From: Parenemella sanctibonifatiensis
Lineage (GTDB): Bacteria > Actinomycetota > Actinomycetes > Propionibacteriales > Propionibacteriaceae
Direction of reading: 5' to 3'
Length of the DNA: 64,000 nt
NCBI RefSeq assembly: GCF_002250565.1
Contig: NZ_NMVJ01000006.1
Span: 722,539 to 786,538 of the forward strand
Part shown: piece after piece, positions 21,201 through 27,897 of the stretch
Numbering within the stretch: the first letter of the stretch is position 1
Layout: each line of letters begins with the position of its first letter
Notes under the pieces: model-generated
The model's database searches: none
The model's input: the letters and a program-made list of their open reading frames with translations, nothing else
Told to the model about the DNA's origin: nothing
Translations under genes and position numbers: made by a program

Positions 21201-21806
21201 GAGCTGTCGGCGGATCTCCTGGACCAGATCCTCCAGCCGATGCAGGTTGCCCTCGGTTGCCTCGAGCTTGCGCAGCGCCTTCTCCTTGCGCTTGCGGTGC
21301 TTGAGTACGCCAGCGGCCTCCTCCACAAAGCCCCGGCGGCCCTCGGGGGTGGCTTGCAGGATCGAGTCGAGCTGCCCCTGCCCGACGATGACGTGCATCT
21401 CTCGGCCGATGCCGGAGTCCGACAGCAGGTCCTGCACGTCGAGGAGTCGGGCCGGGTTGCCGTTGATGGCGTACTCGGAGCCGCCGTTGCGGAACATGGT
21501 CCGCGAGATCGTCACCTCGGTGTAGTCGATCGGCAGCGCATTGTCGGAGTTGTCAATGGTGAGGACCACCTCGGCGCGGCCCAGCGGGGCACGGCCCGAG
21601 GTGCCCGCAAAGATGACGTCCTCCATCTTGCCGCCGCGCAGTGACTTGGCCCCCTGCTCCCCCATCACCCAACTGAGCGCGTCGACGACGTTGGACTTGC
21701 CCGAACCGTTCGGCCCCACGATGCAGGTGATGCCCGGTTCGAACTCAAAGCTGGTGGCCGACGCGAACGACTTGAATCCGCGCAGCGTCAACGATTTCAG
21801 GTGCAT
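18243..21806 (-). CDS. smc: chromosome partition protein SMC
   Basis: Condensin ATPase that organises and separates sister chromosomes. The 1187-residue product has the N-terminal LTLRGFKSFA and Walker A IVGPNGSGKSNVVDA, a long coiled coil with a hinge around 500-660, a second coiled coil, and a C-terminal head with LSGGERSLVAVAFLVSLF (signature) and FYILDEVEAALDDVN (Walker B). It is full length. GAGGGTG precedes the ATG. It begins 25 bases after the gtrA-like stop, so may be read from the sulfatase-gtrA transcript. Confidence 0.97.
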   Translation of the reverse strand: MHLKSLTLRGFKSFASATSFEFEPGITCIVGPNGSGKSNVVDALSWVMGEQGAKSLRGGKMEDVIFAGTSGRAPLGRAEVVLTIDNSDNALPIDYTEVTISRTMFRNGGSEYAINGNPARLLDVQDLLSDSGIGREMHVIVGQGQLDSILQATPEGRRGFVEEAAGVLKHRKRKEKALRKLEATEGNLHRLEDLVQEIRRQLKPLGRQAEVARKAAVIQAEARDARARLLADDLVQAQLSLAADLADERELERQQAAAAAAAQAAREGEAAAEQAVAEHRPALQQAADTWYALAGLTERASATAAIAQERIRHAKNQPTEERRGKSPDELLAEADQIGKEEAKLTEQVGQRRETLTTASEERAAAEATAQAEAKAYSAQLRAVADRREGLAKLKGQVGSAESRAAAADEEVERLEASRAAAQQRAQEATRRFQSLETKVAQFDSGESDLDEEWERAEEAVGAAEQELTKVRQQESELDRRHASLSARLEGLRAGLERGQSVDVHAMDLAAEVLGPVTGRITVTPGNEAAVAAALGPYAESVAVGGVRDAADIIGQLRAGEHGRTALLLAGVEATPAPIQELPTGARPAIDLVSADESVRGAIAWLLASTVVVADLAAAGALVAERPELTAVTADGDVLSGYAATGGSGSGPSLIELQAAVDAAQAEQTTVEHERDRSRFDLSKAEEKLTRAQAAEQAALAKLHESDAEMAALAEQLGQASQQARSATAEADRLQASIEQARRAGEEHRTKLAELTERLTHASDEDVSDPDPAARDAAEAAERRARGQEMEARLALRTLEERVRSLAGRAGALRDAAAVERKARHEAQERRARLKRDADRARAVAAGVAWLQERLTRSSAIAGERRATLQAQAQGAEEQLTAARQAVRDSNARVSELADAAHRDELARQQQRLRVEALAERAMEELGLTAEVLAQEYGPDQLVPVLTRPDGSALTDEDETPEPVPFVRAEQEKRFKRAERNLRELGKVNPLALEEFDALKERHQFLSEQLADLTRTRQDLLDIVTEVDRRVEQVFAEAYADVEKAFNHVFARLFPGGEGRLVLTEPGQWLTTGIEVEARPPGKKIKRLSLLSGGERSLVAVAFLVSLFMARPSPFYILDEVEAALDDVNLGRLLDIYTELRESSQLLVITHQKRTMEIADALYGVTMRGDGVTTVISQKLPHDQTAVD

Positions 21807-21830
21807 CGGGCACCCTCATCGGTCACCAGC

Positions 21831-22508
21831 TCAGCCGTCCTCACTCGACCTGCTCCTGCCGGCGGCGGAGTCAGACTCGTCCTGCTCCGGTGCGGGTTCG
21901 CCCAAGTGTGCCTCGTCGTCATCAATCACCTCGGGGGCGACCACGGCCCCGACCATCGGCGCTTCCTGCTTGCCGCCGCGTACGGCGGAGAAGGTCCACA
22001 GTTTGTTGATGATGAAGTTCAGCGGGGTGGTGATCAAGATCATGATCATCTGGGCCCAGTAGGCCTTGGTCCGGAAGCCCGAGGAATTGTCGAAGATGTC
22101 GTCGGGCAGGTTCAGCGGCGATGTCGGGTTGGTCAGCAACACCAAGATGCCGAGGCCGATGAACTGGGCGATTGCGCCAACCGCGACGAAGGGCAGATAT
22201 TCCTTCCACCAGGCCCGGTGCTTGGAACTCTTGAAGGTCCAGGTCCGGTTGAGCTGGAAGTTCCACAGATTCGCGACCAGGAAGGAGATCGTCGACATCA
22301 CCAGCAAGTAACGGATGCTGAAGTCGGTGCCGAAAAGCGGGATGAAGACGTCGTGCTCGTTGATCCCGAAGGAGCGGATCAGCCGGGTCAGGCCGATGAA
22401 CACCAGCAGGTTGACCAAGAAGCCCGAGGCGCCGACGAGGCCGAACCGGATGAACAGCAGCCAGTTGTGGCGGTGCCGGACGAAGAGCAGATGGGCGAGT
22501 TTGGTCAC
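21831..22508 (-). CDS. GtrA-like membrane protein
   Basis: A 225-residue protein with four membrane segments of the GtrA/DPMS family, thought to move lipid-linked sugars across the membrane. LLFIRFGLVGASGFLVNLLVFIGL and FLVANLWNFQLNRTWTFKSS are characteristic. A hydrophilic acidic tail (about 185-225, DDDEAHLGEPAPEQDESD) follows the last segment. The GTG overlaps the sulfatase stop as GTGA, so the two are coupled, suggesting a role in a sulfated or otherwise modified envelope glycan; that link is inference. Confidence 0.88.
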   Translation of the reverse strand: MTKLAHLLFVRHRHNWLLFIRFGLVGASGFLVNLLVFIGLTRLIRSFGINEHDVFIPLFGTDFSIRYLLVMSTISFLVANLWNFQLNRTWTFKSSKHRAWWKEYLPFVAVGAIAQFIGLGILVLLTNPTSPLNLPDDIFDNSSGFRTKAYWAQMIMILITTPLNFIINKLWTFSAVRGGKQEAPMVGAVVAPEVIDDDEAHLGEPAPEQDESDSAAGRSRSSEDG

Positions 22509-23944
22509 AGTTGCCTCAGATTAGCCTCAGAACCGGGTGTCGCCGAAATTCCTGACGCGGCGATCCGCGGATCACGGCCCACCAGTTCACACCAGGCCTG
22601 CCGTTCGCGGAGCAGCCGAGCGACCTGGTCGGGGTGGGTTGTGGAGACGTCGGTGGTCTCACCCGGGTCGTTGGCCAGATCGATCAGCCGCAGCCCTCGC
22701 CCCAGTTGGGTGTGCTCGACGGATTCGATGGCGGCCAGTTGCTTGGCGTCCGGATCGACCCAGTGCAGCTTCCAGTCCGGTTCCACCACTGCCCACTGGA
22801 ATTCGGTGTCGAAGTGGAGCCGGTCGTGTCCAGCGGCGTCGGCCTCGGCGGACAGCACCGGCGTCAGGTCCTGACCGTCCCACGCGTCCGGGTCCTCGAT
22901 CCCTGCCAGCGCCGCCAGGGTCGGGACCAGGTCGAGGCTGGAGACCAGCGCATCGGTGCTGATTCCTGCGGGCCCGTCGGGATGATGGACCATGAAGGGC
23001 ACGCGTACGCCACCCTCGTAGAGCGAATACTTGGTGCCTCGCAGCGGCGCATTGTCCCCGAAGTTGCAGGTGGAACCGCCGTTGTCGGTGAGGTAGATGA
23101 TCACCGTGTCACGGTCCTGCCCGCTGGCCGCCAATGCCTGTCGGATCCGTCCGATCTGGGTGTCCATGATCTCGAGCTGGGCCAGATAGAACGCCCGACC
23201 GTGATCCAGCCCTGGGCTGATGGCGCCGTCGTACCAGTCGAGGTAGTCGTTGGCGCCGTCATAGTCGGGATGCTTCGGGAGGCCGCGAGCGTCGAGCTCG
23301 TCGTCGGGCAACTGCCACGCGAAGTTGTGCACCGCGTTGTAGGCAACCATGCACAACCACGGGGCGTCGTCGTCCTCGTCGATGAAGTCGATGGCGCGGT
23401 CGGTGAGGGCGACGGTGAGGTGTTCCTCGACGTCCTGCTGACCGTTCTCGGTCCACAGCGGCGCGACGCCGTGCACCCGGTGCTGGTCCCCGTACGCCTC
23501 CATGGTCGCCTGCGAGTGGTACAGGTAATGGAGCCGCCCCATCGACTCGGCGGCCAGCCCGTACAGCGTGGTGCCGAACCCGTGTTGGTCGGGGCAGGCG
23601 CGGCTGCCGGGCTCGTCGGGGCCGTAGTGGACCTTGCCGAAGTAGCCGCAGCGATAGCCGGCCGAGCGCATCACTTCGGCCATGCTGGGCACCTCCGGCG
23701 GCGGGAAAGCGGATGTGTCGAACCAGCCGGCCCCCCAGCGCTGCTGGTAGCGACCCGAGATCAGACCGGCCCGCGACGGCGAGCAGATCGGGGCGGTGAC
23801 GTAACCGCGGGTGAAGCTCACGCCGTCGGCAGCCAACGCATCCAGGTGTGGGGTGCGTACGCCGGGGTCCGCGCTGACGGCGCTGCGGTCCCCGTACCCA
23901 TGGTCGTCCGAGACGATCAGGACGACATTGGGTCTGCTGGTCAT
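22505..23944 (-). CDS. sulfatase, formylglycine type
   Basis: A type I sulfatase that would cleave sulfate esters. The 479-residue product starts TSRPNVVLIVSDDHGYGD (Asp metal ligands) and has the maturation signature C54-S-P-S-R followed by AGLISGRYQQRWG; C54 must be oxidised to formylglycine by an enzyme not in this window. The DNGGSTCNFGDNAPLRGTKYS-like region carries further metal ligands. There is no signal peptide, so it is predicted cytoplasmic, pointing to a small imported substrate. The ATG at 23944 has GGTGAGGAGCC upstream; a longer frame to 24001 would run through an operator-like palindrome. Confidence 0.92.
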   Translation of the reverse strand: MTSRPNVVLIVSDDHGYGDRSAVSADPGVRTPHLDALAADGVSFTRGYVTAPICSPSRAGLISGRYQQRWGAGWFDTSAFPPPEVPSMAEVMRSAGYRCGYFGKVHYGPDEPGSRACPDQHGFGTTLYGLAAESMGRLHYLYHSQATMEAYGDQHRVHGVAPLWTENGQQDVEEHLTVALTDRAIDFIDEDDDAPWLCMVAYNAVHNFAWQLPDDELDARGLPKHPDYDGANDYLDWYDGAISPGLDHGRAFYLAQLEIMDTQIGRIRQALAASGQDRDTVIIYLTDNGGSTCNFGDNAPLRGTKYSLYEGGVRVPFMVHHPDGPAGISTDALVSSLDLVPTLAALAGIEDPDAWDGQDLTPVLSAEADAAGHDRLHFDTEFQWAVVEPDWKLHWVDPDAKQLAAIESVEHTQLGRGLRLIDLANDPGETTDVSTTHPDQVARLLRERQAWCELVGRDPRIAASGISATPGSEANLRQL

Positions 23945-23967
23945 GTGGCTCCTCACCGCGCTGTGCA

Positions 23968-23995
23968 CCTGTACACCCACCTGCTCGTGTACAGG
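23968..23995. promoter_or_regulatory. operator-like palindrome upstream of the sulfatase
   Basis: CCTGTACAC (23968-23976), 10 bases, then GTGTACAGG (23987-23995). The arms are perfect 9-bp inverted repeats, each containing TGTACA. It lies 24-51 bases before the sulfatase ATG, a typical place for a repressor. Confidence 0.6.
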
Positions 23996-24023
23996 CAACA
24001 CGCTAGCTCAGCGGGCTGCAGCG

Positions 24024-24044
24024 GCGGGCGTACGCAACGCCCGC
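24024..24044 (-). terminator. hairpin downstream of mutM
   Basis: GCGGGCGT (24024-24031) and ACGCCCGC (24037-24044) form a perfect 8-bp stem with a 5-base loop, about 38 bases after the mutM stop; no T-run. A second short hairpin (CACGCCG-T-CGGCGTG) lies closer to the gene. Confidence 0.5.
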
Positions 24045-24081
24045 GCCGGCACGCACGCCGTCGGCGTGGGAGAAGATCAAC

Positions 24082-24924
24082 TCAGCTCGACCGACGTTGG
24101 CACCGCGGGCAGAAGTGGCTGGACCGGTTCGTCCACTTCTGGCGTACGATCGTCGACCCGCAGCGGGGACACGGCAGGCCTTCCTGGCCGTACGCCTGCA
24201 GGCTGCGCTCGAAGTAGCCCGACTCGCCGTTGACGTGGGTGTAGAGCTCATCGAAGGACGTACCGCCCTGGGCCAGCGCCTCGGCCATCACCGTGGCGGC
24301 CGCCTCCAGCAACGCCACCGCGGTCTGCTGCCGGAGCCGGTCACAGAGACGCTCGGGATGCACCCGTACCCGCCACAGCGTCTCGTCGGCGTAGATGTTG
24401 CCGATGCCGGACACGAGTGCCTGGTCCAGCAGCGCCCGCTTGACCTCACCGCGACGACGTCGCAGTCGACGGGCGACATTGGCCACATCGAAGGCGTCCT
24501 CGAAGGGATCGGGCGCGATGTGACTGATCTCGGGCGGCAGCTGCGCTCCCCCAGGCGACAACTGCAGACCCCCGAACATGCGCTGGTCCACGAAGCGCAG
24601 TTCGTCGCCACCGTCGGTGAAGCGGAACCTGACCCGCAGGTGCCGCTGGTCCTCGGTTCCGGGGGCATCGATGCGGAACTGGCCACTCATCCCCAGGTGC
24701 GCGAGCACGGCGTCACCGTCATCCAGCGGCAGCCACAGATACTTGCCGCGGCGGCGCGGTTCGGTGAAGGTCCGGCCGATCAGTCGGGCGGCGAAGTCCT
24801 CGGGGCCGCCGAGGTGGCGGCGTACCGGGCGGGGGTGCAGCACCTCGACCGCGCTGATGGTGCGCTCTGGCAGCACCGCGGCCAGGCCGCTGCGGACCAC
24901 CTCGACCTCGGGCAGCTCAGGCAT
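24082..24924 (-). CDS. mutM: formamidopyrimidine-DNA glycosylase
   Basis: Removes 8-oxoguanine and other oxidised purines. The 280-residue product starts with the catalytic PELPEVE (Pro at position 2 acts as nucleophile after Met removal) and ends with a zinc finger, CPRCG...HFCPRCQ (about 251-275). The conserved GIGNIYADE block is present. It starts 9 bases after rnc and is the last gene of the recG-to-mutM operon. Confidence 0.96.
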   Translation of the reverse strand: MPELPEVEVVRSGLAAVLPERTISAVEVLHPRPVRRHLGGPEDFAARLIGRTFTEPRRRGKYLWLPLDDGDAVLAHLGMSGQFRIDAPGTEDQRHLRVRFRFTDGGDELRFVDQRMFGGLQLSPGGAQLPPEISHIAPDPFEDAFDVANVARRLRRRRGEVKRALLDQALVSGIGNIYADETLWRVRVHPERLCDRLRQQTAVALLEAAATVMAEALAQGGTSFDELYTHVNGESGYFERSLQAYGQEGLPCPRCGSTIVRQKWTNRSSHFCPRCQRRSS

Positions 24925-24933
24925 CTGGGCTGC

Positions 24934-25656
24934 TCATCTGGATGCGGCTACGCCGGTGCCCTGCAGACTCCGCACCGCCACCTCGGCGGCATGCTGTTCG
25001 GCCTGCCGCTTGGTGGTGCCAGTCCCCGGCCCGAACCGGGCGCCGGCCGCGCTGACCCAGGCGGTGAAGCTGCGTTGGTGTTCGGGACCGGACTGCTCGA
25101 CCTCGTACGTGGGCAGGTCCCCATTGGCGCTGGCCAACTCCTGCAACGCGGTCTTCCAGTCCAGACCTGCCCCCAGCGACACCGCCTGGTCGACCAGAGG
25201 GGCGAACACATGGCGTACGAAGTCCGCTGCTGCCTGCTCCCCGACGCCGATGTGGATGGCGCCGATCAGCGCCTCGGTGGTGTCGGCCAGGATTGAGGAT
25301 TTGTCCGCTCCCCCGGTGGTGACCTCGCCGCGCCCCAACAGGATGTGGTGGCCCAGCCCGTGCCGGCGGGCCACATCGGCCAGGCTGTGGGTGTTGACCA
25401 CGGCCGAGCGGACCTTGGCGAGCCGCCCCTCGGGCAAGTCGGGTTGGCTGCGATAGAGGTAGTCGGTCACGTGGATCTCCAGGACCGCGTCGCCCAGGAA
25501 CTCCAGCCGCTCATTGGTGGGGATCTGGCCGTTCTCGTACGCATAGGAGCGGTGCACAAAGGCCAGGTCCCGCTCCGGTCCACTCAGGTCGATGCCCACC
25601 TCGTGGAGCAGGGCATCCAAGCCATCCTCGGGGCCCTGCGCCACCGATTCGGTCAT
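24934..25656 (-). CDS. rnc: ribonuclease III
   Basis: Cuts double-stranded RNA in rRNA and mRNA processing. The 240-residue product has the signature ERLEFLGDAVLEI, the later catalytic region ADTTEALIGAIHI, and a C-terminal dsRNA-binding domain (about 165-232, WKTALQELASANGDLPTYEV to AEQHAAEVAVRSL). The ATG shares one base with the yceD stop (TGATG). In most actinobacteria rpmF (L32) sits between yceD and rnc; here there is no room for it. Confidence 0.96.
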   Translation of the reverse strand: MTESVAQGPEDGLDALLHEVGIDLSGPERDLAFVHRSYAYENGQIPTNERLEFLGDAVLEIHVTDYLYRSQPDLPEGRLAKVRSAVVNTHSLADVARRHGLGHHILLGRGEVTTGGADKSSILADTTEALIGAIHIGVGEQAAADFVRHVFAPLVDQAVSLGAGLDWKTALQELASANGDLPTYEVEQSGPEHQRSFTAWVSAAGARFGPGTGTTKRQAEQHAAEVAVRSLQGTGVAASR

Positions 25657-26258
25657 CAGCGGCCCGCCTCCGGTCCCTGCCCCTGGTCGGTCTCCGAGTC
25701 CTGCCCAGCGTCCGACTCGTGCTCAACGTCCGATTCGCCCTGCCAGCCCGCGAGCTGGGCCCAGCGGGCGTCGATCGGCGCCTCGTGGGCGTGGTCGGGA
25801 TGCTCGTTGAGGTTGACGCCGCACTCGGGGCACAGCCCCGCACAGTCGGGTCGGCACAGCGGGATGAACGGCAGATCCAGCACCACCAGGTCCCGGATCA
25901 GCGGTTCCAGATCGATGCAGTCGTCGATCACCCGGTCGGCCTCCTCCTCGCTGGCCTCGGATTCTTCGTAGACGTAGAGCTCCTGCAGGTCCACCTCGAT
26001 GGTGTCGGAGACGGCCGTGAGGCACCGGGAACACTCCCCGGTCAACGGCATCGACGCGTCACCGGTGACCAGCACTCCCTCGCCGACGGACTGGAGGGTG
26101 ACGTCCAGCGCGATCGGCGCCCCCTCGGGTACGCCGATGATCGGCGATCCGATCTCGGCAGGCGCCGCGACGGTCTCCTGGATCTCCTTGGTGGCGCCGG
26201 CCTCGCGGCGCAGTTCGTGGATGTCGAGCACCAGCTCGCTGCGGCGATCAATCTTCAT
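25656..26258 (-). CDS. YceD/DUF177 family protein
   Basis: A 200-residue YceD-type protein, linked in other bacteria to 23S rRNA accumulation. It has paired cysteines in TGECSRCL and in PLCRPDCAGLCPECGVNL, likely a zinc site, and an acidic Glu/Asp-rich C-terminus (about 165-200). The ATG at 26258 is chosen for its strong AGGAGGA 6-7 bases upstream; it overlaps the previous gene by 11 bases. It normally precedes rpmF, which is missing here. Confidence 0.9.
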   Translation of the reverse strand: MKIDRRSELVLDIHELRREAGATKEIQETVAAPAEIGSPIIGVPEGAPIALDVTLQSVGEGVLVTGDASMPLTGECSRCLTAVSDTIEVDLQELYVYEESEASEEEADRVIDDCIDLEPLIRDLVVLDLPFIPLCRPDCAGLCPECGVNLNEHPDHAHEAPIDARWAQLAGWQGESDVEHESDAGQDSETDQGQGPEAGR

Positions 26259-26763
26259 CGCTGTCCTCCTCATCGCTACGCCAACCAGGAATCGGCTCAA
26301 CCCGGTCCTCGTCCAACCCGGCCCGCTGCGACAGCTGGGACCGGATCTGGCCGATCTGGCTCAGGGTGCGCTGCAGGTCGGCCTCCAGACCTGCCATGCG
26401 CTGGTCCACGAAGGTGTCCGCCTCCTGCTGGAAGCCATCAGCCTCCTGACGGGCCGTCCGGCCCAGCTCCTCGGCCTGGGCGCGGGCCGCCTGCATGATC
26501 TCGGTCTCCGACACCAACTGCTCGGCCTGCTGGCGCGCCTCCGCAATGATCTGTTCGGCCTGCTCCCGGCCCCGCTCCACCTCGGCCTCACCCGAGCCGA
26601 TGATGGTCTGGGCGCGTTCCAAGTCCTGCGGCAGGTCCGCCAAGGCAGCGTCCACCATGGACAGCGCCTCGGAGCGGCCGATCATGCAGCTGGTCGACAT
26701 CGGAACGCCCTTGGCGTTGGCGATCAGGTCACGCAGTCCGCGCAGATGAGTCTCAGTGCTCAT
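26248..26763 (-). CDS. coiled-coil protein, DivIVA/AtpF-like
   Basis: A 171-residue cytoplasmic protein rich in Ala, Glu and Gln. From about residue 45 to 145 it is one coiled coil (ERGREQAEQIIAEARQQAEQLV). This gene is regularly found between coaD and yceD in actinobacteria, where it is annotated as DivIVA-like or ATP-synthase-B-like; that annotation reflects the coiled coil and not a known role. It overlaps the coaD end by 11 bases and the yceD start by 11 bases. Confidence 0.85.
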   Translation of the reverse strand: MSTETHLRGLRDLIANAKGVPMSTSCMIGRSEALSMVDAALADLPQDLERAQTIIGSGEAEVERGREQAEQIIAEARQQAEQLVSETEIMQAARAQAEELGRTARQEADGFQQEADTFVDQRMAGLEADLQRTLSQIGQIRSQLSQRAGLDEDRVEPIPGWRSDEEDSDED

Positions 26764-27247
26764 GGGTCCCTCCCGATGGTGTGGTCAGGCGTTTCAGGAT
26801 GGCGGCTGGCACGAGGTCCCTGACGTCACCACCGAATCGGTGGACCTCTCGCACCAGCGTCGAGGAGACGAACGCCCATTGTGGCGCGGTGGGCAACAGC
26901 ACCGTCTCCACGTCGGCGATGTGGGCATTCATCTGTGCCATGCCGAACTCGTAGTCGACGTCGGCACCGTTGCGTACGCCCTTGACGATCGCCTTGGCAC
27001 CGACCTCGGCGCACAGGTCGACCAACAAGCCGGTCAGCGGGCGGACCTCGACAGCTGCCAGGTCGGCGGTCGCCTCCTGCACCGCCGCGACTCGTTCCTC
27101 GACCGGCGGCACGCCGGCCTTGCTGGAATTGGTGCCGACCGCGATCACGACCCTGTCAAACAGGGCGGTGGCCCGGCGCACGATGTCGTCGTGGCCCAAG
27201 GTGAACGGATTGAAGGATCCGGGAAACACAGCTGTCACGGCAGGCAT
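26753..27247 (-). CDS. coaD: phosphopantetheine adenylyltransferase
   Basis: Fourth step of coenzyme A synthesis, converting phosphopantetheine and ATP to dephospho-CoA. The 164-residue product has the nucleotidyltransferase motif PGSFNPFTLGH and the second nucleotide motif FVSSTLVREV. The ATG at 27247 shares a base with the rsmD stop; a GTG one codon earlier would give a GTGA overlap. Both are served by AAGGGG just upstream. Confidence 0.96.
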   Translation of the reverse strand: MPAVTAVFPGSFNPFTLGHDDIVRRATALFDRVVIAVGTNSSKAGVPPVEERVAAVQEATADLAAVEVRPLTGLLVDLCAEVGAKAIVKGVRNGADVDYEFGMAQMNAHIADVETVLLPTAPQWAFVSSTLVREVHRFGGDVRDLVPAAILKRLTTPSGGTHEH

Positions 27248-27867
27248 CACTTCGTCCCCTTCTCCAGCGTGTCTTTGTCCAACATGTCTTTGTCCAACAT
27301 GTCTTTGTCCAACATGGCGTAGTGAATCTCGGTCTCACCGTAGCGCTTGGACCACTGCTCCCCGACCGGAACCTCGGCGGGCCACTGCGGCGCGTCGCTG
27401 CGGCGATCCCGCTCCAGGGCGATGATGCCGTCGGCGACCAGCCAGCCCTGCTGCCAGGCCGACCTGATCACCTCCACCGCCCGCTCGGTGGCGAGCTCAT
27501 AGGGCGGGTCCAGCCACAGGATGTCGTACGCCCGGGGCGCTGGCTCGGCCATCGCAGCCGCGGCGTCCCCGGTGCGCACCTGGACCGGCAGGTCCAGGTC
27601 ACCGGCATTGGCGCGGATCAGGTCGGCGGTGCGTCGGTCCTGTTCGACGGCGAGCACCGGCGCACAGCCGCGGCTGGCGGCTTCCAGGGCGATCGCGCCA
27701 CTGCCGGCGTACAGGTCCAGCAACCCGACTCCAGTCAGCTCGCCGGCCCACGCCGTCAGTGCCGAGAAGACCGCTTCGCGGGCCCGGTCGGTGGTCGGCC
27801 GGGTCTTGTCGCCGGCAGGTGTCCGCAGCCGGCGGCCGCCGTGGCTGCCGGCGATGATGCGCGTCAC
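27247..27867 (-). CDS. rsmD: 16S rRNA (guanine966-N2)-methyltransferase
   Basis: Methylates G966 of 16S rRNA using SAM. The 206-residue product has RIIAGSHGGRRLRTP, the SAM-binding LLDLYAGSGAIALEAASRG and the catalytic LDPPY. It ends with an unusual tail of three MLDKD repeats plus TLEKGTK, encoded by perfect 15-base repeats (27271-27315); the normal family fold ends before this. It lies 30 bases after recG. Confidence 0.94.
   Translation of the reverse strand: MTRIIAGSHGGRRLRTPAGDKTRPTTDRAREAVFSALTAWAGELTGVGLLDLYAGSGAIALEAASRGCAPVLAVEQDRRTADLIRANAGDLDLPVQVRTGDAAAAMAEPAPRAYDILWLDPPYELATERAVEVIRSAWQQGWLVADGIIALERDRRSDAPQWPAEVPVGEQWSKRYGETEIHYAMLDKDMLDKDMLDKDTLEKGTK
27271..27315. repeat. 15-bp tandem repeat, three perfect copies, in rsmD
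   Basis: GTCTTTGTCCAACAT repeats three times with no mismatch (27271-27285, 27286-27300, 27301-27315). It encodes MLDKD x3 in the rsmD tail. Perfect identity suggests recent expansion. Confidence 0.95.
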
Positions 27868-27897
27868 GTCGTGCCCCGCTTCATGCTGGTCCCCTGT

